Part shown: piece after piece, positions 1 to 7,228 of the stretch
Numbering within the stretch: position 1 is the first letter of the stretch
How the letters are laid out: every line of letters starts with the position of its first letter
Assembly (NCBI GenBank): GCA_900551605.1
Contig: URWS01000025.1
Location: 1-10,232 of the forward strand
Length of the DNA stretch: 10,232 bases
Source of the DNA: an uncultured Collinsella sp.
GTDB taxonomy: Bacteria > Actinomycetota > Coriobacteriia > Coriobacteriales > Coriobacteriaceae
Direction of reading: 5' to 3'
The notes under the pieces: generated by a model
The model's database searches: none
Seen by the model: only the letters and a program-made list of their open reading frames with translations
What the model was told of the DNA's origin: nothing
Position numbers and translations under genes: made by a program

Positions 1-37
1 GCGATCGTCGGCAGCGTCAGATGTGTATAAGAGACAG
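1..37. other. Nextera read-1 adapter (sequencing artefact)
   Basis: Bases 5-37 match the Illumina Nextera read-1 adapter, ending in the 19-base Tn5 mosaic end at 19-37. Bases 1-4 (GCGA) would be the tail of an i5 index. This is not genomic sequence. Translation through it adds the residues MCIRDS in front of the transketolase fragment, a recognisable contaminant signature. Confidence 0.97.
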
Positions 38-446
38 CTACAAGTTCGAGCTGGGCCGCGGTATCGTCATGCGCGAGGGCGCCGACGTGACCATCGTCGC
101 CTGCGGTTTGATGGTCGGTGAGGCCCTCGAGGCCGCCGAGCAGCTCGCTGCCGAGGGCATCGACGCCGAGGTCATCAACATGCACACCATCAAGCCCATC
201 GACGCCGACCTGATCGTCAAGAGCGCCACCAAGACCGGCCACGTCGTGACCGTCGAGGAGCACTCCGTAATCGGCGGCCTGGGCAGCGCCGTCGCCGACG
301 TCCTGTGCGAACAGTGCCCGACGCCGCTTAAGAAGATCGGTGTCAACGACACCTTCGGCGAGTCCGGTCCGGGCGCCGAGCTCCTGCACAAGTACGGCCT
401 GGACGCCGCCAACATCGTGGCAACCACCAAGGAGTTCTTGGCGTAA
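38..446 (+). CDS. Transketolase C-terminal subunit, 5'-truncated
   Basis: This is the last 136 or so residues of a transketolase family protein, ending in TAA at 444. Transketolase moves two-carbon units between sugar phosphates in the cytoplasmic non-oxidative pentose phosphate pathway. The visible part is the C-terminal domain: a beta-alpha stretch (DVTIVACGLMVGEALEAAEQL), then EVINMHTIKPID, then the EEHSVIGGLGSAVADVL segment characteristic of transketolase and related C-terminal domains. In many Firmicutes and Actinobacteria the enzyme is split into two subunits and this would be the second; the upstream part is lost at the adapter junction, so the split cannot be verified here. The ATG at 21 lies inside adapter and is not a real start. 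Codon use is strongly GC-rich, as expected of a well-expressed core gene. A terminator follows directly. Confidence 0.93.
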
Positions 447-500
447 GGCGGTCTGCTTTGGCCTTAACTTGAGAGCCGCTTCCGCATTGGGCAATGAACA

Positions 501-546
501 AGCCGGGGCGCCTTCCATATGGAGGGCACTCCGGCTTTGTGTTTGG
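501..546 (+). terminator. Rho-independent terminator after transketolase
   Basis: A 16-bp stem pairs 501-516 with 521-536 around an ATAT loop, with two G-U pairs and one A-C mismatch. It is followed by a T-rich run (TTTGTGTTT). It lies 54 bases after the transketolase stop and would end that transcript. In the rest of the gap to the convergent permease gene (547-736) I see no gene, only a 10-base palindrome GTTGCGCAAC at 598-607. Confidence 0.85.
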
Positions 547-736
547 AGACGGCAGGGAAAGAAGCTAGAGAGGTTTTACGGTCGGGGCCAGGGCGCAGTT
601 GCGCAACATTCAGCCCTAAACCCTAACAGCCAGAGGCGAATCGGAGAGGATTTCGCCCTGAAATGCGATGGTATGCATCCACTCGAAGGCTCGCTGATTC
701 ACGCATCCTTGGCGGCAACGGCCCTCCTTGACATCA

Positions 737-1990
737 TCAGGCAACCTGATGGCGTTTGAACGTCCTTATCGCGAGAGCAATGCCCGTCGCGAAAAGCAGG
801 AGGTAGAAAGCGGCGAGGAACACGGGCAGCTCGACCACGACAGGGCCTATGGCATACGAGACCATGCCGAAGAGGTTGAGGGGGTTCAGTGCGTCGTAGG
901 GGAACAGGTAGATGACGCGGTTCGCGATGCTGCTCGTCATCGTCGGCACGAAGATCGGAATCAAGATGAGAGCGACGCCGACTGCGAGGATTCCCATGGG
1001 GCTGTCTATCTTGGCTGACAGTGCGAGCACTATCCCAAGGAGGGCGAGGGTTGCGAGATACCCGACGAGGCAGCATATGAGGGCGGCGGCTGACAGGCTT
1101 ATGCCGTAGGTGCATGTGATGTTGTAGATCTGGATGGGTAGACCTGCGCCGTCGGCTCCGTAGAAGACGAGCGTTATTGCCAGGAAGACGAGTGTGAAGA
1201 CCCAGTATATGGCGCTTGCCGCGATCATAGAGGCCGCCGCCTTCGCGCGCCCGAGCCTTGATTTGCCGAACTTGGTGGACAGCAGGATGGCGTCGGTTTT
1301 GGCCCGGTACTCCCCGTTGAACACCGATGCGCACGTTATCACGACTGCGAGCATCGCGAATATGAGGAACTGGGCGAGGTTGAGGAAGTCCTCCCATCCT
1401 CCTGCGTATCCGTACTCGATGGGCGTTTGCATGCCTTGCGCCCTCTCGCTCCAGAACGCCCTCTCATCGTCGTTGTACGAGAGGGCCCCGTTCGCGTCGA
1501 GCCCGGAGGCTATCTTCGAGCGGACTCGCCCGTAGAGGTCGACGGTGCCAGTCGTGTCGATAGCGGCTGCCGCGGACACGGGCATCTGGTAGCCTTGCAT
1601 CCAAGGGCTTGTCAGCAGCGCCATGAGGGCGCCGTTCTTCGCGCTGAACTCCCAGTACTCGTTCGCCTTCTCCCCGTAGGGCTTCCTGTCCGTCCTGTAC
1701 TCTTCCTTGACCTCGCCGTCCGGACCGACGAACTCCTTGAACTCGCGGAGCGCCTCGGTGGCCTCCTCGTCGGTGATGGGGCCTGCGAGCGCTTCCGTGT
1801 TTGCCTTTATCTGGGCGATGGCGGCAGTGCCTTCGAATTCGGTGCCCATCTCCTTGGGGTCGAGGGCGTACTGGGACGTTATGTTGAAGAAGGCTATGAC
1901 CGCGACCAGCGCCAGGACGGCCGCTATGGAAACCTGCGAGACGCGCCTTGAGAGCATCTTCTTGAGCTCGTATCTGATGAGGCTACCCAC
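737..1990 (-). CDS. ABC-2 type transporter permease
   Basis: A 417-residue membrane protein, last gene of the four-gene operon. Predicted helices lie near residues 18-36, 203-222, 254-277, 297-325, 331-350 and 385-408, with a large charged loop at about 37-198, probably outside the cell, between helices 1 and 2. The cytoplasmic start GSLIRYELKKMLSRR is typical of ABC-2 type permeases, which often begin with a short amphipathic segment. I chose the GTG start at 1990 because AGGAAAGGAG precedes it and because it overlaps the ATPase stop by 8 bases (GTGGGTAG), pointing to translational coupling; a longer upstream extension would run deep into the ATPase gene. It should form the membrane channel used by the ATPase encoded just upstream. 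The substrate is unknown; such pairs commonly export peptides, lipids or drugs. The family assignment is good, the function open. Confidence 0.85.
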   Translation of the reverse strand: MGSLIRYELKKMLSRRVSQVSIAAVLALVAVIAFFNITSQYALDPKEMGTEFEGTAAIAQIKANTEALAGPITDEEATEALREFKEFVGPDGEVKEEYRTDRKPYGEKANEYWEFSAKNGALMALLTSPWMQGYQMPVSAAAAIDTTGTVDLYGRVRSKIASGLDANGALSYNDDERAFWSERAQGMQTPIEYGYAGGWEDFLNLAQFLIFAMLAVVITCASVFNGEYRAKTDAILLSTKFGKSRLGRAKAAASMIAASAIYWVFTLVFLAITLVFYGADGAGLPIQIYNITCTYGISLSAAALICCLVGYLATLALLGIVLALSAKIDSPMGILAVGVALILIPIFVPTMTSSIANRVIYLFPYDALNPLNLFGMVSYAIGPVVVELPVFLAAFYLLLFATGIALAIRTFKRHQVA

Positions 1991-2930
1991 GGCGCGCTCC
2001 TTTCCTGCGTGCGATTGCGTCCCGTCCCGCTTCCGCTTTCGTCCGCGAAACCGGCAGGCCCCCGGACTGCTCCTGGAAGAGGTAGAGGTAGACGTCCTCC
2101 AGCGTCGGCTCCACGGCGCGCGCGCTCGGATGCGGGCGCTGCTGCGCCACCACGCGAACAATGGCAGAGCCGTCCTGGGCGTAGTGGATGTTGCCCACCG
2201 TGAGCGATGCCGACATGGCGTCTGCCTCCCTCGGGGCGACAGTGCACTCCCAGACGCATCCCCTGATGTCCCCTGTGATCTCGTCGACCGTGCCCGTCGT
2301 GATGATGCCGCCAGCGCGCATCACGAGGATCTCGTCGGCGATGTACTCCACATCAGAGACGATGTGCGTGGAAAGGATGACGATCTTGTCTTGGGCGAGA
2401 GAGGATATGAGGTTGCGGAAGCGGACGCGCTCCTTGGGGTCGAGCCCTGCGGTGGGCTCGTCGAGCACGAGGACAGACGGGTCGTTGAGCACCGCCTGGG
2501 CGATGCCGAGCCGCTGCTTCATGCCGCCGGAGAAGGTCTTGACCTTCCGCTTTGCGGCCTCTGCGAGACCGACAACTCCTAGGAGTTCGCGCGTACGCAC
2601 TTTCGCCTGCTGCGCGGTGAGCCCCTTGAGCGATGCCAGGTACATCATGAAATCGCAGGCCGTGAAGTCCGGGTAGTAGCCGAAGTCCTGGGGCAGGTAC
2701 CCGAGGCGCGCCCGATATCCGTCGCCAAGCTGGTCTATGGGGGTGCCCCCGAACAACACGCTTCCCGATGTCGGCCTCATGACGTCGCATATCATGCGCA
2801 TGAGCGTGGTCTTGCCTGCGCCGTTGGCCCCGAGTAGGCCGTAGACGCCGGGCGTGAAGCTGAAGCTCACGCGGTCGACGGCGATATGGCTGCCGAACTG
2901 CTTGGTGAGCCTGTCAAGCCTGAGTTCCAT
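1983..2930 (-). CDS. ABC transporter ATP-binding protein
   Basis: A 315-residue cytoplasmic ATPase that would power the permease encoded next to it. Visible motifs in order: Walker A GANGAGKT (34-41), Q-loop glutamine at 81 (YLPQDFG), a signature FSGGM with Met in place of the usual Gln (about 133-137), Walker B VLVLDE (153-158), D-loop AGLD (161-164) and H-loop histidine at 189 (STHIVSD). After the nucleotide-binding domain comes a C-terminal region of about 100 residues containing the EPTLEDVYLYLF motif common in ABC-2 exporter ATPases. I prefer the ATG at 2930 over one at 2966 because AAGGACAAGGAAC precedes it and the protein then begins directly with the family's usual first strand (MELRLDRLTKQFG). 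It sits 48 bases after the membrane-protein gene and overlaps the permease by 8 bases, so the two are probably made together. All catalytic residues look intact. Confidence 0.95.
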   Translation of the reverse strand: MELRLDRLTKQFGSHIAVDRVSFSFTPGVYGLLGANGAGKTTLMRMICDVMRPTSGSVLFGGTPIDQLGDGYRARLGYLPQDFGYYPDFTACDFMMYLASLKGLTAQQAKVRTRELLGVVGLAEAAKRKVKTFSGGMKQRLGIAQAVLNDPSVLVLDEPTAGLDPKERVRFRNLISSLAQDKIVILSTHIVSDVEYIADEILVMRAGGIITTGTVDEITGDIRGCVWECTVAPREADAMSASLTVGNIHYAQDGSAIVRVVAQQRPHPSARAVEPTLEDVYLYLFQEQSGGLPVSRTKAEAGRDAIARRKGARRG

Positions 2931-2978
2931 GTTCGTTCCTTGTCCTTCGTTCGATGTTGCAGGCATGCAGGAGGAGAG

Positions 2979-3764
2979 CTAGAGTGCCGCCTTTGACGGG
3001 CGTGGCGAGAGGCCGCCTGAGACGCAGCGTATGAGCCTTGACGCCTCCAGGGCGGTGAGCGCCATGGAGGCCATGAGCGCCGTGACCCATACGGCGAGAG
3101 ACGCGCCCTCGTACCAGAGGGGGAACGCCGTGCTCAGCAGCCAGAGCGCTGCGAGTACGGACATCGCAGGGGCGACGCTGGCGACGAGCGAGTTGCCCGG
3201 CAGACGGCGCGCCGCATAGAAGCAGGCGGCACACGAGCAGAAGAACGGCGTGCATGCGTACAGCAGTACGCGAAGCGCGTCGATCCCCGCGAGCGTTGGC
3301 ACTGCCGCAACGGAGAGCGTAATCCAAAGCACGTCGGCAAGGCCGAAAAGCAAAAGCCTGCTCGCCAACACTTGCACGCAGCTGAACCGGCACGAGTACT
3401 CCATCTCGCAGACGCGGGTCTCGAAGCTCTTGAATACCGATGGTGCCGCTATGGCAACCGAGAGGGCCGATGCCGCCATGACGACGACGGGACTTCCCGA
3501 GCGCGGGCCGATCACGCCGACGAGAACGAGCATGCATGCCAGAAGCGCGATCTGGAGCATCCATGCCCAGGGACGCACGAACCGGACCTGGCTCGCGACG
3601 AACCGCCAGAGCGGGATGTAATCCGCCTCCCTCGCGCCTCCGCAGGCGCGAGCCGCCTCTGCTTCCACGAGCAGCAAGGTGCGCTTGCGCGCCGAGGCAT
3701 CGGGGGATGCCGCGTCGGCGGCGTAGTAGCTCCTCAGCGCATCCTTTAGCTTCGAGTCATCCAT
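2979..3764 (-). CDS. Six-helix membrane protein, candidate anti-sigma factor
   Basis: A 261-residue protein I do not recognise by family. The first 65 residues are soluble and charged (MDDSKLKDALRSYYAADAAS onward), followed by about six hydrophobic segments near 68-85, 91-111, 135-160, 165-185, 194-214 and 222-242, and a short basic tail. No zinc-binding HxxxCxxC anti-sigma motif is visible. Its start overlaps the sigma-factor stop by 8 bases (ATGGATGA), the arrangement expected of a co-translated sigma/anti-sigma pair, and it precedes the ABC ATPase by 48 bases. I infer that the soluble N-terminus may hold the sigma factor at the membrane until an envelope signal or transporter state releases it. 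It could instead be an accessory transporter subunit. The presence of a membrane protein is certain; its role is inference from neighbours. Confidence 0.8.
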   Translation of the reverse strand: MDDSKLKDALRSYYAADAASPDASARKRTLLLVEAEAARACGGAREADYIPLWRFVASQVRFVRPWAWMLQIALLACMLVLVGVIGPRSGSPVVVMAASALSVAIAAPSVFKSFETRVCEMEYSCRFSCVQVLASRLLLFGLADVLWITLSVAAVPTLAGIDALRVLLYACTPFFCSCAACFYAARRLPGNSLVASVAPAMSVLAALWLLSTAFPLWYEGASLAVWVTALMASMALTALEASRLIRCVSGGLSPRPSKAAL

Positions 3765-4293
3765 TGCCTTCTCCCATCAGTTCCTTGAGCCTGCCGAGCG
3801 CGCGCCGCTCGATTCGATAGAGAGCGAACCTCGACTTCCCCGTCACGGCGGAGATATCGGACATAGGCAGGTCCTGGCCGTAGCGAAGCTCGATGACCTC
3901 GCGCTCCTCTTCCGTAAGGCGGGCGAGGGCACCCGCCATGGTCAGCCGTCCGTCCATGTCTGCATGCCGCACGTCAGGAATTGTCTGCACATCGTCCTCG
4001 TCCAAGGCACCAACCGGTCTCTGACCTCGGTAGAAGTCGGCACAGACATTGCGCGCGCAGGCGTAGAGATACGCAAGGGGCTTTCCATGCTCGGCGTATA
4101 GCGCATCGCTCCGCACGAGCCGAAGGAACACCTCCTGCGTCACGTCTTGGGCATCCTCTTTCGAGGGGAGCCTTCGCGCGCAGTAGCGGTATACGTTGTC
4201 GTAGTGCTCCTCTGCGAAGCGCCCTACCAAAGAGTCGTTCTCGCGGCCTGGCGCGTCCGCCCTGCCGTTGCTGCCGTATGGAAAGCTATGCAT
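3757..4293 (-). CDS. ECF-type RNA polymerase sigma factor
   Basis: A 178-residue sigma-70 family protein of the short extracytoplasmic-function type. Region 2 spans about 22-92 (AEEHYDNVYRYCARRL, AQDVTQEVFLRLVR, LAYLYACARNVCADFYR), responsible for core binding and -10 recognition. Region 4 spans about 118-172 (LARLTEEEREVIELRYGQDL then a helix-turn-helix, SDISAVTGKSRFALYRIERR) and would bind the -35 element. Regions 1 and 3 are absent, as usual for ECF factors. The ATG at 4293 is preceded by a full AGGAGG at 4306-4311, 12 bases away, a strong though slightly distant ribosome site. It heads the operon, so it probably activates its own transcription together with the membrane protein and ABC exporter downstream. 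I could not identify its promoter with confidence in 4312-4420. Confidence 0.93.
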   Translation of the reverse strand: MHSFPYGSNGRADAPGRENDSLVGRFAEEHYDNVYRYCARRLPSKEDAQDVTQEVFLRLVRSDALYAEHGKPLAYLYACARNVCADFYRGQRPVGALDEDDVQTIPDVRHADMDGRLTMAGALARLTEEEREVIELRYGQDLPMSDISAVTGKSRFALYRIERRALGRLKELMGEGNG

Positions 4294-4372
4294 TCTCTTC
4301 CCTCACCTCCTATAGGGCATAACGTGGTTTGGCGCCGGGATGTGCGCGGAATTTTGATATTTACGTCCCATT

Positions 4373-4561
4373 TTGTATCCATGCGGCAGCCCTGTGAGTG
4401 GCGGGCATTTCACTGAATTCCAGCATGTCAGGGATGATGGCTGGGATATTAATGGGGTTAGGGTGCATCCAGAGCTTATTGCATCGGGCGGCTTGAGCGT
4501 TTTCGGAGAAGAGATTGGGCGGTTTATGCGAGAGTATTTAAGAGGTGGCACCGCTCATTAG
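4373..4561 (+). pseudogene. Probable decayed gene fragment, unknown family
   Basis: An open frame of 62 codons ending in TAG at 4559 whose translation looks protein-like (DDGWDINGVRVHPELIAS, FGEEIGRFMREYL) rather than like a shadow of another gene. The only possible starts are TTG at 4373 and an internal GTG, neither with a ribosome binding site, and there is no in-frame ATG. It is best read as the 3' end of a gene whose beginning was lost, between the ECF operon and the toxin-antitoxin cassette. I do not recognise the family. The rest of the 4294-4682 gap holds only the sigma ribosome site, a 6-bp inverted repeat TCAGAC/GTCTGA at 4574-4593, and the cassette promoter. Confidence 0.35.
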
Positions 4562-4627
4562 AAAACCCTAACGTCAGACGAGTATCAGTCTGAGTGGTCT
4601 AGGTACAGAATTAAATTGATCTTAAAA

Positions 4628-4651
4628 GTCAATATTGACCTCAGAGGTCAA
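4628..4651. promoter_or_regulatory. Overlapping palindromic operator, probable HigA site
   Basis: Two palindromes share a half-site. GTCAATATTGAC (4628-4639) is a perfect 12-base palindrome, and TTGACCTC-A-GAGGTCAA (4635-4651) has perfect 8-bp arms around one base. A third small palindrome, ATTGCAAT, follows at 4651-4658. HigA antitoxins of the XRE family normally repress their own operon through such inverted repeats upstream of higB, and this lies 32 bases before the toxin start, over the predicted -35 element. Binding by the encoded antitoxin is inferred. Confidence 0.7.
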
Positions 4652-4663
4652 TTGCAATATCCT
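4635..4663 (+). promoter_or_regulatory. Toxin-antitoxin operon promoter
   Basis: A -35 element TTGACC (4635-4640, five of six consensus bases) and a -10 element TATCCT (4658-4663, four of six) are separated by exactly 17 bases. The predicted transcript start, near 4670, falls at the beginning of the AAAGGAGG ribosome site of the toxin gene, giving a very short leader. The -35 box is inside the palindromic operator, so a bound repressor would block it. Confidence 0.6.
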
Positions 4664-4682
4664 TCTATCAAAGGAGGTGGCG

Positions 4683-4997
4683 ATGGATATCGAATATGCA
4701 AGCAAGTCGCTGGAGAAGAGCCTTAAGGATCAGAGGGCGATAACGAGGAACTACGGCAAGATAGCCAAGAACCTCATTCATCGTCTTTCCGATCTGCGGG
4801 TTGCGAATGACCTTTCGCAGATTACCCATCTGCCGCCGCCGCGCAGGCACAAGCTGACCGGCAACTTTGAGGGCTGTTGGGGAATCGACCTCAGCAAGAA
4901 CATGAGACTGGTCATCCGTCCCGTCGGGGAGTTTGACCCGGATGACCTTACGACGATCACCAGCGTCTGCATCGTGGATATTCAGGACTACCACTGA
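4683..4997 (+). CDS. higB: HigB-type toxin (RelE/ParE superfamily)
   Basis: A 104-residue basic protein of the size of the plasmid-maintenance killer/HigB family, whose members cleave mRNA on the ribosome. Seen in it: a helical N-terminus with KSLEKSLKDQ and YGKIAKNLIHRLSDL, the RRHKLTGNFEGCWGIDLSKNMRLVIRP core (residues 54-80), which matches the family's Arg/Lys-rich loop and following strands, and a terminal IQDYH resembling the DYH ending seen in many HigB proteins. The start at 4683 is chosen because AAAGGAGG sits 5 bases upstream; a frame extension back to 4635 has no ribosome site. The antitoxin gene follows after 22 bases. Toxin-before-antitoxin order is the hallmark of hig modules and argues against a classical RelBE pair, where the antitoxin comes first. 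The catalytic residues cannot be assigned with certainty from sequence alone. Confidence 0.88.
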   Translation: MDIEYASKSLEKSLKDQRAITRNYGKIAKNLIHRLSDLRVANDLSQITHLPPPRRHKLTGNFEGCWGIDLSKNMRLVIRPVGEFDPDDLTTITSVCIVDIQDYH

Positions 4998-5019
4998 GCT
5001 AGGAGAGGAGAAGATAGCT

Positions 5020-6072
5020 ATGAGTGATTTCATCGTCGCGCCCGGCGAGATCATCAAGGAATACCTTGATGCGCGCGGTTTGACCCAAAAGGAAGTTTCG
5101 AAGCGTACCGGCGTGAGCGAGCGCCACCTCTCCCAGCTTCTGAACGGGAAGACCAGGCTTACCGAGGACATGGCGCTGAAGCTTGAGAAGGTCATGCCCG
5201 ACGTTCCCGCGAGTTTTTGGCTTAACTATGAGGTCAAGTATCAGGAGTACCTTGCCCGCGAACGCGAGGAGGCGCATCTGGAGGAGCTTGACCTTAAGGA
5301 GATCGCCAAGAGGTTTCATTTCAAGGAGGTCTTTCCGCGAACGAGCATGTCTTTGGTTGAGCAAGCTGCGGCTATGCTGAAGATTCTGGGCGTTTCGGAT
5401 TTTGACCGCTACATGACTGCAATTCCCGGCGGGATGGAGTTCATGCAGGATGGTGGCAATTCGGAGGCTGTTGCCGTTTGGCTCGGGCTCTGCAAAGAGG
5501 AGATTGAGACTCAGAATAAGGATTTAAGCGATACTCAATACTCTAGAGAGCTGCTTGAGTCGTCGCTTGGTCGTTTGAAGAAGATTGCCCTGAATCCAGA
5601 TGTAAACGGTTCTATCAAGAGCGCACGCAAGCTTCTGAACAGGTGTGGAGTTTACCTAGTTGAGCATGAAGCTATCTCGAACGCTAAAGTACGTGGCGTG
5701 TTGACAACCTACTTGGGTCATCCTGCTATTTTCATCAGCAAGCGATACAAGACTCATGATCATGTCTGGTTTACGGTCGTGCATGAGCTTGCACACCTCT
5801 TGTTTCATTACGACCCCAAGCAGCAAATCGTGTCGATGGAAGAACTTGCAAGCGAAGAGCATAAGGACGAAGAGGCCAATGCGTTCGCAAGGCGTTTCTT
5901 CGTAGACCTGGACGAGTATGAGAGCTTTGTTGCAGCCGGTCATTTTACTGAGGGAAGAATCAGGGAATTCTCGTCCAGCCAGAGGGTGGATCCGGGTATT
6001 ACGGTCGGCTTTCTTCAGCATGATGGATGCATCGGGTTTGACGCTTTCTCTAATCTTAAGTCCGCTTGTTAG
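5020..6072 (+). CDS. higA: HigA antitoxin fused to ImmA/IrrE metallopeptidase
   Basis: A 350-residue two-domain protein. Residues 8-62 form an XRE-type helix-turn-helix (LTQKEVSKRTGVSERHLSQL), followed by the ASFWLNYEVKYQEY segment typical of HigA antitoxins. A helical linker (about 80-200) leads to an ImmA/IrrE zinc peptidase domain with HELAH at 255-259 inside VVHELAHLLFHYD and a probable third ligand, Glu285, in EEANAFARRF. HigA alone is usually near 100 residues, so the extra 250 are the fusion. ATG 5020 has AGGAGAGGAG at 5001-5010. HigA neutralises HigB and represses the operon. ImmA/IrrE proteins cleave repressors in response to damage or other signals, so the fused domain could act on this or another repressor; that is inference. 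The beta-family gene begins 13 bases after the stop. Third codon positions are richer in T and A than in the flanking core genes, suggesting transfer. Confidence 0.93.
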   Translation: MSDFIVAPGEIIKEYLDARGLTQKEVSKRTGVSERHLSQLLNGKTRLTEDMALKLEKVMPDVPASFWLNYEVKYQEYLAREREEAHLEELDLKEIAKRFHFKEVFPRTSMSLVEQAAAMLKILGVSDFDRYMTAIPGGMEFMQDGGNSEAVAVWLGLCKEEIETQNKDLSDTQYSRELLESSLGRLKKIALNPDVNGSIKSARKLLNRCGVYLVEHEAISNAKVRGVLTTYLGHPAIFISKRYKTHDHVWFTVVHELAHLLFHYDPKQQIVSMEELASEEHKDEEANAFARRFFVDLDEYESFVAAGHFTEGRIREFSSSQRVDPGITVGFLQHDGCIGFDAFSNLKSAC

Positions 6073-6085
6073 TAGGTGACGCCCC

Positions 6086-7228
6086 ATGTATGTCCTCACA
6101 CTAAAGAATCGCCTAAATGAGTTCAGGGCCGTACAAAGGCTGCGGGAGCTCGGACTTTTAGACGAAGGGCTTCTGCCTTTGGTCGAGGTGGTTAAGAAGG
6201 ACGTTGCCTTTGATAAGCTGGTCGATCCCTCAACGGGTGAGTACGTCAAGGTCAACAAGCCATATAAAAGTGGAAAGCGCAAAGGTCAGCCCCGTATGTG
6301 CACGGTAGATGATCTTGAGACTGAGCGCGATGTCACCTTGGATAACATTAGTGATGCCTTTGCCGGTAAAAAGGTGTTGGTCGACTTCTTCCGCTGCTAT
6401 ATGCCCAAATACAAAGGCGCCGACCCCTCAAAATGCAAGCTTGTTCTTAAAATGAGCAACGACTTGGCGTTTTACGAGGAGGCGGTTAAGCGGCTTGCCG
6501 ACTATCGAGATCTCATCCCGGTCATCTCGGTGATTGACGAGCTGTCCAACCTCTCACCAAAATCCTTGGAAGCTTTGATTTTGGAGCTAAGGAAGACTTC
6601 TTCAAATAAACCAGTCGCCATCCGGATATCGACATATGAGGGGTACGAGCACATCTTGTCTGACCTTTTGGGGCCGGATGACTACTTGATTTACGACATC
6701 AACGAGACCCCGCCCGCTTCTCGTATCGAAGAGTTTGACGAGTTGGCTGACCTTCATATTGCGGCGCACTCTGTCCTACTGTGTTCGCCGCGCAAACGCG
6801 ATGACGGGAACAAGGTGTACGAAGATGGCTGTTTCATCGACAATAGCCACATTCGTGACTTTTCCGAATATGGTTTCGAAGGCGTCGGCGACTATGCCGG
6901 GCTTCGTGATTCCTTACCGCCCCGTCCGGGCGCGGGGGCCACTGGACGTGCTCTTGCCCTTTTTTATGACGGTTCATCAAATACCTTCAAAAGGTATATC
7001 AATCCAGACGTGAAGAAAGGCCAATCCGGCTACGACGATGTCGTAAAACAGATACTTGCAGACAGGGGCGAGCTGGAAAGACGTGCTGGCGAATGCGCCG
7101 TACTGTCTGAAATAGCTGATCATGCCGCAGCCGGAAACTATGGCGGTTGGCAGACTTGGATTGTGTACACCGTTGTTCGCTACGTGCAGCAGCTCTACCT
7201 CGCCCACGGTAACAGCTACAACCTCTAG
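6086..7228 (+). CDS. Beta-family / sce7725-like protein
   Basis: A 380-residue protein resembling the family named after phage T4 beta protein (Pfam Beta_protein) and the related sce7725 family. The N-terminus MYVLTLKNRLNEFRAVQRL with PLVEVVKK (31-38) matches the family's opening, where a short MY-x-L segment is followed by a helix and a P-hydrophobic-E strand. The central LIPVISVIDE (143-152) and DYLIYDIN (199-206) look like barrel strands, and EYGFEGVGDYAGLRD (261-275) matches the conserved GDY region near the C-terminus. No transmembrane segment or known catalytic motif is visible. The ATG at 6086 has TAGGTGA upstream and lies 13 bases after higA, so it is probably co-transcribed with the toxin-antitoxin pair. 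Its end overlaps the convergent sce7726-family gene by 4 bases. The family's biochemical function is, to my knowledge, unknown. An insert rich in Lys and Gly at 55-75 may be a lineage-specific loop. Confidence 0.72.
   Translation: MYVLTLKNRLNEFRAVQRLRELGLLDEGLLPLVEVVKKDVAFDKLVDPSTGEYVKVNKPYKSGKRKGQPRMCTVDDLETERDVTLDNISDAFAGKKVLVDFFRCYMPKYKGADPSKCKLVLKMSNDLAFYEEAVKRLADYRDLIPVISVIDELSNLSPKSLEALILELRKTSSNKPVAIRISTYEGYEHILSDLLGPDDYLIYDINETPPASRIEEFDELADLHIAAHSVLLCSPRKRDDGNKVYEDGCFIDNSHIRDFSEYGFEGVGDYAGLRDSLPPRPGAGATGRALALFYDGSSNTFKRYINPDVKKGQSGYDDVVKQILADRGELERRAGECAVLSEIADHAAAGNYGGWQTWIVYTVVRYVQQLYLAHGNSYNL

Noticed and set aside
613-630. CCCTAA-like repeats (also near 4564) resembling telomeric sequence
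   Set aside because: There are only two imperfect units in one place and one in the other, which is expected by chance.
699-1397. 232-codon minus-strand frame overlapping the permease gene
   Set aside because: The translation is Arg/Pro/His-rich with no hydrophobic or domain pattern; it is a high-GC shadow of the permease.
1707-2582. 291-codon plus-strand frame across the permease/ATPase junction
   Set aside because: It lies opposite two clear ABC transporter genes and shows no protein motifs of its own.
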